Both the position numbers and the translations under genes were made by a program. The notes beneath the pieces were generated by a model. That model was not told where the DNA came from. It saw only the letters and a list, made by a program, of their open reading frames with translations, and searched no databases. A stretch of DNA of 64,000 nt, taken from positions 186,001 through 250,000 of the forward strand of contig VIRR01000521.1 in the NCBI GenBank assembly GCA_008638375.1, written 5' to 3'. Positions 35,957 through 47,600 of this stretch are shown here, piece by piece. Position 1 is the first letter of the stretch. The number at the start of each line of letters is the position of its first letter. This stretch comes from Nyssa sinensis (taxonomy: Eukaryota > Streptophyta > Magnoliopsida > Cornales > Nyssaceae).

Positions 35957-36172
35957 TCCACAATTTATCAGCAAGAGATATCTCTGACACTTTTGTCAGG
36001 TCCAAATTGGAGTAAGTCCCGTCACGAACTCCAAAGCTTTTTATTTTTATCTATACAATAATGAATCTTATAATAGAAAAAGGAAAATTCAAACAAGTTG
36101 GGGTGGTTCTTTCCAAATAAAGGGACAATAGGGACGATAGGATAGAGAGGACAGGGCTGCAAAGACACGAGA

Positions 36173-36250
36173 CACCCATGACCCAACATAAACATCAAAT
36201 AGGCAAGCGGGCACCCATCACCCAACGTGAACATCAATCATGCAAACCAG
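36173..36250. repeat. Two-copy tandem repeat, period 39
   Basis: CACCCATGACCCAACATAAA and CACCCATCACCCAACGTGAA begin the two units. Both continue ACATCAA and then a short CAAGC/CAAAC segment. Confidence 0.7.
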
Positions 36251-36678
36251 CTTTGAGAAACACTTCCAATGCCAAACAGGACTTTTATGTCATAATTGGA
36301 TATGGCAACGGAACTAGTTCGGACTGAAGTTCTTTCATTATTGTCCCGTCTAAACAAAATCTTTTCTCCTTTTTGTTCCCACCCGCTAGTTAAGTTTTTT
36401 TTTATTCCGGTCCTATTCGGTCCTCCCAAATTTTATCTTGGTCTAATAATTAATTTTATTAATTTTTGTATTAATTAATATTATTACATATACATGTGAT
36501 TTTTATTTTTATGTTCTCATTTTTACGTCATCTTACTCTGTTTTTTTTTTAATATCTTCAAATTATTTCTATAAAGATAAACTGCCAAAATCTTGCAAGA
36601 ATATGTAATTTAGAGTGTTTCTATTTCAATTGAAATGAACAATTTTCATTTCTCTTACAAGCATGTGGGGATCACATT

Positions 36679-36815
36679 TGTTGGATTGTCTCACATCGCC
36701 CGTCTCTACATTCTCTGGTCTATATATAAAGGCCCTCTCTTCCTCTCCTTAACACCTAAGTTTTAAGGAGCTAATTTAGAGTTGGGCCTCCAACTTTTAA
36801 CATGGTATCAGAATC
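36679..36815 (+). mobile_element. Short LTR plus primer-binding site of a TRIM-like retroelement
   Basis: A 124-bp LTR-like segment starts TGTTGGATTGTCTCACATCG and ends TTTTAACA, so it has the TG...CA termini. It has an internal TATA box (CTATATATAAAGG). It is followed directly by TGGTATCAGAATC, a near match to the tRNA-Met primer-binding site. I found no second LTR within the next 600 bases, so the element is truncated or its 3' LTR is lost. Confidence 0.65.
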
Positions 36816-38840
36816 AGGTCAGAGATCCAATCTTGAGTTAGAGGAGTCAGGGCGCTGAACTTGTGAGAATCATATTCTTGTGAGAGAAGTAAAACTTATC
36901 CATTCCTTTAGAAATTGATATAAGCTAAGAAAGTTGAACCCTATGAAGCAGCAGTGTCAGGTTTGCTCGTGTGTGAACTTTGAAAGCTTTGATCGTCAAC
37001 AAGTCATGTTGTTATATTATTAAAAAAAGAGATTAAATATTAATATTAAACAGGTCTATCGTGAAACTAATATTGTAATTTACTTAATTTCTACCCAAAA
37101 AAAAAAAATCATGTTTTTTTCCACTTGAAATGGAGGTTCTTTCCTATTTTGTAAGTTTGTTTGGAAACCAAGAAAAGAAAAGAAAAGAAAACTTATGTTG
37201 GAGTAATTTTTTAATACAAAAAGGTAGAAGGAACTAACCACCACAAACTTATTTAAATACAATTTGAGAAGCTTGTAAAATCACTCACATTGTGCTAAAA
37301 AAGATTCAAAACGGAAGCAAAAACTCAAGTTCTTTAATGCCAAATAAGAAAAAGGGGGAAAGTAAAACTAAATTTCATTGATATTAAATCAAAAACAAAT
37401 TTTTGAAAAGAACTACATATTTCATATCAATAGAAACTATATATTCCTAACTCTTTCATTGTGTGGACTTGTGTTTTTGCTAGAGTATTTTTCAAGAAGA
37501 GTTTTTTTAAAAAAATCATTTTTAGTAAATAATTATATGTAGTTTTTTATGTATTCAACAAATTCGAATTCATTAAATAATAAAAATGTTTTAAAAATGG
37601 ATACACATTTTTTTAAAAAAAAGAACAAAACATATGGCCAACCCCTTAAATTTCCAACATTGATGTGTTACTTAGGATTCTGCACATTTTAATTAGAATT
37701 GTGAGTCGGACACAAAGTTTGTCACAATGCTTATACTTTGATTCCAAAATTTAGGTGTGGGGTCCATCTTTTGCCTCTTCATCGTCCTATCAAACCATAT
37801 ATTTTTTGGCAAATTTAACATGTCACGTGACAATTTACTTATCTAATAATACTTTATCATATGTATTATTTCTTATTAAAAAAATATGAATAATATTACA
37901 AATGACAATAATTTCATTAACACTATACTAGAAGGAGAATGAGAGGAAATGATAACATTAGTTATGAGGTAGATGAGAGGGAAGGAAATGAGAGTATAAT
38001 CTCTCATTCATACTTAGGTATCAAATGAAGAGAAGGATAGCGTAATCCTCTCATCTTGTTTATAGAAGAAAAAAAAAATTATATACTTTTTACTATAATG
38101 TTTGGGATAGAAGTATTTTTTTTTATATTTTTTATTTTATAATTTTGAAGTTAAAATTGATATTATAAAAAATTTATTAAAGACTCTTATTCTTTTTTGT
38201 TTTCTTTTATTTTTGAAAGGAGAATAAATTAAATAAAATAAGGTTTAAGAGGTTTTTCCCTTTCCCTTCATCTTCTTTTCTCTCGTTTCATAATTTTAAA
38301 TTAAGCATAAAATAATTTTTTATTTATTTATTTATTTATTTTTTTCTAAATCTCTCTATCCAGACAGAACATAAAAAAATACATTATCAATAAACTGTTA
38401 CACTCACGTCCAACATTTTCCCCTGCCAAACACCCTCTTACTCCTAGGAGCCCATGAGTTGTTTTCCTCACACCGCTCAAGTTAAGGAAAAAACAAAACA
38501 CAGACATTGAGGATTAATTTAAATTAATGAACTGAACAATTCTACCATAATCACGTTCATTAATTCGATAGGTTAGCTCTGTCTCATACGATAAATACAA
38601 AAAGAGAGAGGACTTCTGATTGAGAACAAAAAATGAGGTCGTAGACACACTGTACTCGGTAATTAATAAATTAGATTAGATTAGATTATGATAATGATAT
38701 AACCTCGAAACACACAATCAATTTTTTCGCAGCTTCGAACGCCTGAGACACGATCCGTCCGAAGTGGCGCCAAAATTGACCATGTCAGCCGTCAAACACG
38801 CCGCCGTTTAGTCGCCGTCTCGCTGCAGACTCTCTGCAGT

Positions 38841-39110
38841 AACTTGAATACGGTTAACTTGAGTTTACGTGACGCTTAGGGCAAGGTTATGATGGGCGTT
38901 AACTGACAGACGGAAAACGTTTGCATCGGGAATTGGAAGTTAAAACACATGTTTGAATGAAATGTGACAATTCTAACTTGAATACACTTGACGTGAGTTT
39001 ACGTGACGGTTAGGGCAAGGTTATGATGGGCGTTAACTGACAGACGGAAAGTGTTTGCATCGGGAATTGGAACTTAAGACATAGTTGAATGAAATGTGAC
39101 ATTTCTACAA
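38841..39110. repeat. Two-copy tandem duplication, period 134
   Basis: Both units contain GAGTTTACGTGACG, TTAGGGCAAGGTTATGATGG, GCGTTAACTGACAGACGGAA, TTTGCATCGGGAATTGGAA and GAATGAAATGTGACA. Divergence is low, so this is one of the younger duplications. It is also GC-rich for this region. Confidence 0.85.
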
Positions 39111-39919
39111 TGAATATTTTAAAATATAAATCGAATTCTTTTAACATTTAAATAGTTATTTTAATATTTCTGAAAATTTAAATCAAATTTTTTTAAAATT
39201 TTAATATTTTTAAAATATTCAGCTCGTCAACATTTTAAAATCTAAATAGTTATTTTAAAAAAATGCTAATGAAATGTTTTTTTAAATTCTTATTTTAAAA
39301 ATATCTATTTTTTATTATACAATAAATTTAATATTTTTAATAATTCATTCAAATATTATAATATTATTTTAAATTATTTTAATTTAAATATTTATAACTT
39401 AATTTAAATCATATTTTATTTTAATCACAATTTTCACCCTTCATTCAAAACTAAGTTGAGGGAGATGGATAACGGCAGTGGGTCCCATTTTAGGGTGGCT
39501 GAGTGTACTAGTCACTGCCTGTTGTTAGCGGTTGTGGGACATGACTAACCTGAGCATATGGTTAAGTTCACCCCTCATTAATAACAAAATTTAAAAATCA
39601 AAATCGGTGATCAGAGATGGGCGTACGAAAAAGGACGGTGTTTTCTGTTTATTTACGAAAATAGACCTGAGCTCGAAAACCACCGTCAACAGTTATTCAA
39701 TCTTCGTTTGACAGCTTTCAACTTAACACGTGGCTGAGTTTTAATGCTTGCAATCTTTTTCTATTGCCAAATTCATTAGCAATTTGAACCGATTGGGCCC
39801 GGCCCACTTGCCAACAACGTTTTAAGATCATCTGGTCAAGTTTAACATTCAATTATTTAAGTTCGAATTCATAAAATAAATAAATTTTAAATTATATTTA
39901 AATTTAATTTATTAATTTT

Positions 39920-40125
39920 TTAAATTAATTTTAAACAAATCTTTAAATGAGTTGATTTGTAAATCAAATTTGAATAATTTAATTTTTTAATATAATATTA
40001 AGTAATTTTTATTTTAACAAATTAAATTTAAATCGATTCATTAAATTCACAAGTTTTAAAATATATTTTAATTTATTATATTTATTTTATGAGTTAATGT
40101 TAAATAAATTTTTAATTAAGTCGAT
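39920..40125 (+). repeat. Diverged dispersed repeat, copy C
   Basis: Matches 17355-17535 in order: AAACAAATCTTTAAATGAG, AAATTTGAATAATTTAA, TAATATAATATTAAGTAAT, ATTAAATTCACAAGTTTTAA and TAATTAAGTCGATAA. It is the most AT-rich and decayed of the three copies. Confidence 0.45.
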
Positions 40126-40289
40126 AATACATAACTTATTTTATAGATCTAAAAGTTCTTATACGTGTTTTTATACTTAACTTATTTTATAGCTTTAAAA
40201 GTACTGATACGTGTCCTTTTATTTTATATATATGTGTGTGTGTGTGTGTGTTTTTATGTTATTTTCTAATAGTACTATTCAAAGGAGTT

Positions 40290-40440
40290 AATTGTAATTT
40301 GGATAAAATTCTGTACAGTACGTACACAAAAGGAGTTCTGCGCTTTCCAATTAGAAATCATTGCGTATCATTAGTAATTAGGGTAAAATTTTGTACAGTA
40401 CGTGCACAAAAGGAGTTTTGCGCTTTTCAATTAAAAGTCA
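40290..40440. repeat. Two-copy tandem duplication, period 80
   Basis: Both units contain AAAATT(C/T)TGTACAGTACGT, ACACAAAAGGAGTT(C/T)TGCG and CAATTA(G/A)AA. About 70 bases separate the cores. Confidence 0.8.
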
Positions 40441-40844
40441 AAATCATAACTATAAGAATTAGATTGAACTAATACCACTTACTTAAATTTGAATAAAAAT
40501 TTTAGTAAATTTTATTTGAATTTGATACTCAAATTTAATGATTAATAAAAATTTTATTCAAATATTTTAAAATAAATTCCTATCATATCGTAAAAGAATT
40601 TCCATCTTTTCCTAAAAATATTTATATTTAGCTTCATATAATAATTTGATTCTTTGACAAATACTTTATTAATTTAGATTTGAGTTTGAATTTAAGTTAG
40701 AAAAAAATTTGATATAAATTTGAATCAAGAGTTAGAGTTTATATTTTAAATTTTTGATAAGCATTTTAATCATCATTGAAAATGCACTAATAAATTTGTT
40801 ATGTTAATTTGAGAATTGGTTATCAGTAGGATGGCAATTTTTTT

Positions 40845-41095
40845 TTTTTTGGAGAGGGCTGTTATAATTTATGTATTACAATTAATTTAATCCTATTACA
40901 ATCAAATTCAACAAACTCAATCAACTAACAAAACATAACTCAATTCAAGAGTCGTAGATAAATAAGAAAATTCAATTTATAACTGAATAAAAATAAATGC
41001 TCACATTTTCTTAATAAAAAATGAGAATTTAATCCATTACCTTCCTTTGGGAGAGACGTGAATGACCAAATGGACTAACCCGAGTTGGTGAATGG
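40845..41095 (-). repeat. SINE-like dispersed repeat, copy 2
   Basis: On the minus strand, ACTCGGGTTAGTCCATTTGG (A-box region) and AATGGATTAAATTCTC (B-box-like) are followed by GTGAGCATTTATTTTTATTC and a GTAATAC-rich tail. Same order as copy 1 at 33010-33275. Confidence 0.55.
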
Positions 41096-41329
41096 CAATT
41101 TAAATTGAAAGTCTTCAAAAATTTTTAAAACTCTTTTAGTTATATAAGGGCATGTTTGATAAGTCGAAATGATCAATCTCAAATCCATTATTTTTCTATG
41201 TTTGGTACATCCAATATAGCAGGAATGACTATTTCAATGAAATGACTATTTTTATAAGAAATAGGAATGCTATTTCTTCCCATAACCTAAAGAATGAAAT
41301 TCATTCCAATGAAATGGGACAAAAGAATA

Positions 41330-41444
41330 AATAAATAAAAACACACACATATAATGTATGTTATATATGCACACAAATATATAAATATAAAAAATATATA
41401 TGCATAAATATATTTATTTATATATTAAAATAAATAAATGTATA

Positions 41445-41477
<33 letters not shown>

Positions 41478-41910
41478 TTAAACAAACAAACAAAAATATA
41501 TGTATATATAAATATATACATAAATACAAATAAATAATTATATATATAAATAAATTAATATATACACATAACTTAATAAGCATATATAAATACATGTATA
41601 TATATTCATATGTATATCTCAATAAACATGTATATGCACATATATAAATATATATGCATAAAAATATATAAATAAATAAATATACACAAATAATTGTCCA
41701 TATAAATAAATTAATATATAAATATATATTACTTAAATATAAGTATGTATATACCAACATGCATATAATATAAATATAAATATATATATAAATAAGGATA
41801 TATAAAAATAAATATATGTATATATAGATATACATAAATATATACTTAAATACATATATATATATATACATATATAATTATAATAAATATGCATATATAT
41901 ATATATTTAA
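41330..41910. repeat. AT/CA low-complexity block
   Basis: About 580 bases made almost only of ATAA, TATA, ACAT and GTAT words, with scattered (TA)n cores. It looks like an expanded, mutated cryptic microsatellite. An open frame through it encodes only Tyr/Ile/Leu-rich sequence and is not a gene. Confidence 0.9.
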
Positions 41911-42069
41911 TATTGTTAATCAAATAGAATTATTAGTTGCTATCAAAAAAACAATGACATTTTTATTCTATTTTCAGTTCAAATAATTATTTTATTTATT
42001 TTATTATTTCATCCTAACCAATCAAATGTAGCGTAAGAATTAAGATTATTAAGAAGACATGATGGCTGT

Positions 42070-42570
42070 ATCCACGTGTCACTTTCAACTATGGCCCACA
42101 AGATAGTATCGTCTTGGTATTGTTGAATTCATATAATCAACAGTAACCTCCCCCCATAAATGTACATATTTTAAAAATGTATTAAATATAAAAATTCCTT
42201 GTTTAAAGTAACATGTATCAAAGTTTACGATAGTTTCTCATAAAAAAGAGTTGGGCTTATTAAGATGACTCCATGGCATCACTTTTAGGTGTGACCCACG
42301 TAAGAATAATCTTTCATTCAAAAATTTTAAAATTGTATTTTTAAATTCATAATATCCATGATAACTTTTTTTTTTTTATATTTTATCTTAAGTACAAATG
42401 TAGTTTTAAAGGTATTAAAGATATTAAAAGTGCATCAAGGTTAGCAAAAAGGTTTTTTCACTTGTTAAAGGGTTGGGTATGTTAAAGAACACAGAATCAT
42501 GTCACTTTTAGGTGTGACCCATACAATAGTATCAACTTTCATTCAAAATGGTATTGTTGGATTCATATTT
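42070..42570. repeat. Three-copy tandem array, units about 200-223 bases
   Basis: Unit anchors are TGTCACTTTCAACTATGGCC (42077), CATCACTTTTAGGTGTGACC (42277) and TGTCACTTTTAGGTGTGACC (42500). Each is followed by a CCCA(C/T) segment, GTATC, CTTTCATTCAAAA (copies 2 and 3) and TATTGTTG-A/G-ATTCATAT (copies 1 and 3). Each is then followed by AT-rich sequence with ACAAATGTA. Confidence 0.65.
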
Positions 42571-43191
42571 TTCTATATTATCTTTTTTATATTAATTACA
42601 AATGTATTTTTTAAATATATTAAACATAAAAAGTAATAATAATTTTGTTTAAAATAAAATTTATAAAGAATAATAACTTAAAACTAATTATAATAAGGCT
42701 AATAAAAGTAGAGTAATGTTATATTTTAAAAATTTTTATTTTAAATAATATGACTTTTTTAGATAAAAAATTTAAGAAGTATAAAATATTTTTTGTTCAT
42801 TCAAAATTCAAAAGTCGAGTTGTGATTGGTTCGTGCCAGACTTGAATAAACCGGCACAAACACAAAAATAATTTATTTTGTAAGTTTTATTCTGAAATTT
42901 TTATTTAAATTTATGAAATTACACGTGAATTAATAAAAATACTCAAATCGTGACATTGATCAAGAAAACCTTCCACTAAACTGTTTTTTTCCATAGAAGA
43001 CGAGCTCAAGAGAGAGCCAACGGCTCAAATCTCATCCACTTTTTTGTTTTTGTTTTAAGTAGACTGGGCGCTGAACACGTTCAAAACTCAAAAAAATGGA
43101 ACCGCGCGACGTCGTTTTTACTGCATTCAAAGGCCAAATGCCCTCAATGTCGATTAGTAAAATCTGATTACTTCAAGTGTCCTTCCAGGGG

Positions 43192-43330
43192 GTATATTTT
43201 CATGTAAAAGTCACTGTGACAATAAAGTTATCAGCCTATACATATATGACACAACATGATGATGCTGTGCGCATTGTATTGTATATTTTCATGCAAAAGT
43301 CACAGTGACAATGTAGTGATTGTCCTTTAG
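43192..43330. repeat. Two-copy duplication (period about 90) upstream of the kinase gene
   Basis: GTATATTTTCATGTAAAAGT and GTATATTTTCATGCAAAAGT start the copies. Both continue CAC(T/A)GTGACAAT. The phrase ACA(A/A)GATGATGCTGT also recurs at 43257 and 43388. The block may lie in the promoter of the kinase gene. Confidence 0.7.
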
Positions 43331-43490
43331 AGAGAGAGAGAGAGAGATACACTCTATATATGTATATATAATATGTACATATGAGACAAGATGATGCTGT
43401 ACTGTAATTTTGTTGATATAATTACCAAATCAGTTGGAATGGGTCGGTGAGTGGTTGAAACCCTTAAAATAGAATTGATTATTTCACACT

Positions 43491-44662
43491 TGGTTCTCTT
43501 TCATCTCTCTCTTTCATTTAATTTCCGTATCTCTTTGGCATGTTTTTGCTGTTTCTGATGTGAAGGCAGAGGGAGGAGAAAACAGAGAGGTTAAAAATTT
43601 GTTGACTCCAACAACACTCTACAGTTGCCCATCTGATCTTCCTGCCATTATCAAATATCTTTGAAATGCAGTAAGCTGTAACTCTTCTAAATATCTTACC
43701 TGTTGTTATATATACATATATGTACATGTTTGAATGTTCATAGGGTGATTTAGTTTTCCGGATTCTCCTGTTTTGCAGGTGTGGAGATTGATTGTGACTG
43801 TTGTTTTATGGAGGCGGATTAGGTTGAAAGTTGATGTTTATAAGCGAAGATTCTCGAGTTTTCTTGTGTCATAGGCGTGATTTGATCAATGTTACCTTGG
43901 ATGGACGTGTGATTTGAAGAGCTAAAGTTTTGGAATCTAAGTTTGACGTTTCCTCATTATGTTTATGCATTTGATTTAGAGAGAGAAAGAGGGAGTTTTA
44001 GAGAGAGAGAGAGAGAGAGAGAGACCGAAGTCTATTTTGATTTAGGATCTGAAAACCAGCTCATACACCTCGCTTTTTCACACCGTTTTGACTCTGATTT
44101 GAAAACCTGTTCTGAGTCTGAGGTCGCCTTTGCTGTTGTGTCGTTTGTGTTGTACGCGCATCATGTGCTAAACAGTGTTGTGATACTCCAGACAAGGTTG
44201 AGCTCCTCAAAGCTTTTGGATTCATTTGGTTCTCTGGAGGGAAGTTTCTGCAGATCTGTTTTAAGGGGCTACACTGGTTACCTTTTTTGGAAAATTGGTG
44301 CAGAGATTTTACAGGTTGGATCAATAATTGAAAACTGTGTGTGTTGGGCAGAATTTGAGCAAAACTTTTTGCTTGATTTCCTCCAGAAATTGGTGTGAAT
44401 TGTTGGATAAAAAGGTCATGTCGGACTCTGGCCGTTACTGTTAGAGAACATTGTGGTCGACGAAACCTATCAGAGAATTACAACTCTGTGGTGGGGCAGA
44501 CTACATTAATGCAATATGTTTTTTTGTTGTTGTTTTTTTCATGTAGATATCTATGCTTTTTTGGGTTCTGGGGTTTGTGTTCTTGCGAAAGCAGGATATT
44601 TGGCGTGGGTTTAGAGAGTTGGATCCGTTGACAGAGGAGGTGGGTAATATATCTCAGTGCTA
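43491..44662 (+). promoter_or_regulatory. Probable promoter end and long 5' leader of the kinase gene
   Basis: It starts with a CT-rich stretch (CTCTCTCTTTC near 43505), has a (GA)n run at 43999-44022, and contains acceptor-like TTTTGCAG (43772-43779) and TTTCATGTAG (44538-44547). This suggests one or more 5'-UTR introns. The longest open frame here lacks an ATG and resembles nothing, so I do not call it a gene. Transcript data would be needed to place the leader. Confidence 0.4.
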
Positions 44663-47600
44663 ATGAGTCGGGAATTGAAGCGAGGGAAGCAAGAAAAGGG
44701 CTCAGATGTCGCCGAGAAGGTGGTTGTCGCCGTCAAGGCATCAAAGGAAATTCCCAAGACTGCCCTGGTATGGGCTTTGACTCATGTTGTTCAACCGGGG
44801 GATTGTATAACACTACTCGTCGTCGTCCCTTCACAAAGTTCAGGTAACTTTATCTGCCCTCCTTTTGATATCTCACCCCTTTGTCAAGTTCATTTGTTTT
44901 GATGATGCCTAGTTTAAAATATTTCAACATTTCTCACGCGCTTCTATTGTAATAGCTCATTTTTCTTATCATGGTTTCCTTCCTATTCCCAAGGGGCTAG
45001 ATAAAGTTGGTTTTATGGAGTTTGATTTGATCGTTTGGCTAAATGCTGTAAATGTTCGACGTGCTGGGAAATTTTTTCATGGTTCAATGGCCTACTATAA
45101 ATCTACTACTATATTATTTCAATCATAAAAAAGGTTTTTCCAGATTGCTTCCTCTGTTTCATATATTGGGTTTTTGATTCTACTTTAGATCTTTTTGTTT
45201 TTATGCCCATCTGGTTGTCCGATATTGATTCACTATTGGTTATTTTTTCTTTGATGATGAATTAGTTGGAATATTTCCACACTGATTATTTATGCTTTCT
45301 TGTTGTGAGAATTCTTTTTGTTTATTGTGTCCATTACTGCTGCTATAAAGGAGGGAAACTAAATTGTGCTTCTCCCTTGATCATTATGCTCATTTCCCTT
45401 GGTACTTCTTGTGCAGCTTGATGAATTGGCTAGATAATGTAATTGCCTGACTGGCTTGCATTAGTTAAGAGCAGATTCTCTTGTTAATTTTTTTTTCCTG
45501 ATTTGGGTTTTGAGGCTTAGCTGTTCATGGAAATCTGTAAATTTGTTTCATTATTGTGAGAATTGTTACCCAGGATCTACACTGTAATTATGATGCCTCC
45601 TGGTAAAGCAAGTATCTTTGCATATTACCTGTCTTCCTATTTTTGTTTTATGAACATTAGTTCCATGCATCTATTGTCAATTTTGCGGAATACACTTGCA
45701 CAGCTAAAGATTCAGAAAGTTTATTGTTAGATTGTAATACTGACAATTACTTTCCCCCTTGTTCTTCAGGTAGGAAATTATGGGGCTTCCCAAGATTTGC
45801 AGGAGACTGTGCCAGTGGCCACCGGAGGTCTCATCCTGGAACGAATTCGGAGCAGAAATCCGATCTTACAGATTCCTGCTCCCAGATGATCCTTCAGCTC
45901 CAAGATGTTTATGATCCTAATAAGGTTAGTGCTTCTATTTACATTTTGATGTTCGGTATTTATGATCATTCAGCTGATGTGTGTTTTATTTCCTGATTCT
46001 GTTTCACAGATAAATGTGAAGATAAGAATAGTTTCTGGATCACCATGTGGGTCAGTAGCGGCGGAAGCAAAGACAGCTCAAGCTAATTGGGTTGTATTGG
46101 ACAAGTAATTTTCTTAGTTTTGACGGGTGCAATTGATATGCATGAGATTCTGAAGTGATATGGGTTTTGAAATTTCATTAAGTTCCATTATTTCTTTGTC
46201 AAGTCATTAGTTATGCTAGATTGATTCTCTGATTCCGTATTTATCGTTATGCTTTTAATTTATGTTCCTTGAGTGATCCCTGTTGGCATTTCTTGCAGAC
46301 AGCTCAAACACGAGGAAAAACGCTGCATGGAAGAGCTGCAATGCAACATTGTGGTTATGAAGCGCTCCCAGGCAAAAGTTCTTCGTCTAAATTTGGTTGG
46401 GTCACCCAAGAGGGAACCTGAAGCCACTTGTCCATTGCCTTCTGAGCTAGATCAGTCATCTGAGAAACAAAATAAAAGCAAGAATGGTGCTATGAATTCC
46501 ATTCGAGGACCGGTGGTGACTCCAACTAGTAGTCCAGAGCTATTTACTGCAACTGAAGCTGGAACGTCATCGGTTTCAAGCTCAGATCCTTGTACTTCAC
46601 CATTCTTCATCTCTGAAATAAATGGAGACCTGAAGAAAGAGAAATCGTTAGGCACAAAAGAAACTCTGGATCTTCATGAATCAAGTTCAGATACAGACAG
46701 TGAAAACTTATCTCATTCTTCAACAAGTTTAGGGTTGGAACCATCGATGGTGGAACTTCTCAGTTCTCATCACCAATCCTTGCATCACTTGGAAGAAAGC
46801 TCACATAGATCTAATAACAGGGCTCAAACTTCCACGACCAAGGCTTTGTTGGAGAAGTTCTCTAAACTTGATCGAGAAGTTGGATTTGGTATGCAGAAAG
46901 ATAGAACTGATCTGGACTTCAGTGGAAATGTGAGAGAAGCAATTTCTCTATCCAGAAATGCACCTCCTGGTCCCCCTCCCTTGTGTTCAATATGTCAACA
47001 CAAGGCACCTGTATTTGGAAAACCTCCAAGGTGGTTCACCTATGCTGAGCTGGAGCTTGCTACTGGAGGGTTTTCACAAGCTAATTTCTTGGCAGAAGGA
47101 GGGTTTGGATCTGTCCACAGAGGGGTGCTCCCAGATGGCCAGGCTGTTGCTGTTAAGCAACACAAATTGGCTAGTTCTCAGGGGGATCAAGAATTTTGCT
47201 CCGAAGTGGAAGTCCTCAGTTGTGCCCAGCACCGAAATGTTGTTATGTTGATCGGTTTCTGCATTGAGGACAGGAGAAGGTTGCTGGTTTATGAATATTT
47301 ATGCAATGGCTCGCTGGATTCTCATCTATATGGTAAATAATAAATTCCACCCCCGGTCCGATAGTTAATGCTATTAATATGGAATTTTACTGTATATCGC
47401 TGTTGCGAACCCAATTCTGAAACTGCGAGGAATCTTGTAGAAATTTTAAGTGACATTGCTTGGAATTGTTTAGAAACACCTAGGAAACTCACGGGAAACA
47501 TTTTAGAGACACTTGAGAAATGTTGAGAAACTTCCAAGAAATATGTTTTTTTGGATAAGTTACAAGAAGAAATGTGTAGTCTTAATCTTTTCTATTTTTC

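Larger units (their letters stand above)
28872..43490. other. Long intergenic region between ABCC and kinase genes
   Basis: About 14.6 kb with no supportable gene. Frames are short or pure low complexity. The divergent promoters of the transporter (from 28872) and of the kinase (before about 43500) are at its ends. It contains MITEs (32806-32972, 35790-35956), a TRIM LTR (36679-36815), SINE-like repeats (33010-33275, 40845-41095), several two- or three-copy duplications and an AT/CA low-complexity block (41330-41910). Confidence 0.7.

Noticed and set aside
41425..41871. 148-codon open frame on the minus strand
   Set aside because: It encodes only Tyr/Ile/Leu-rich low complexity because the DNA is a degenerate AT/CA microsatellite.
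43943..44398. 151-codon open frame upstream of the kinase ATG
   Set aside because: It begins with TTG, not ATG, runs through a GA microsatellite and resembles no protein. More likely part of a 5' leader or its intron.
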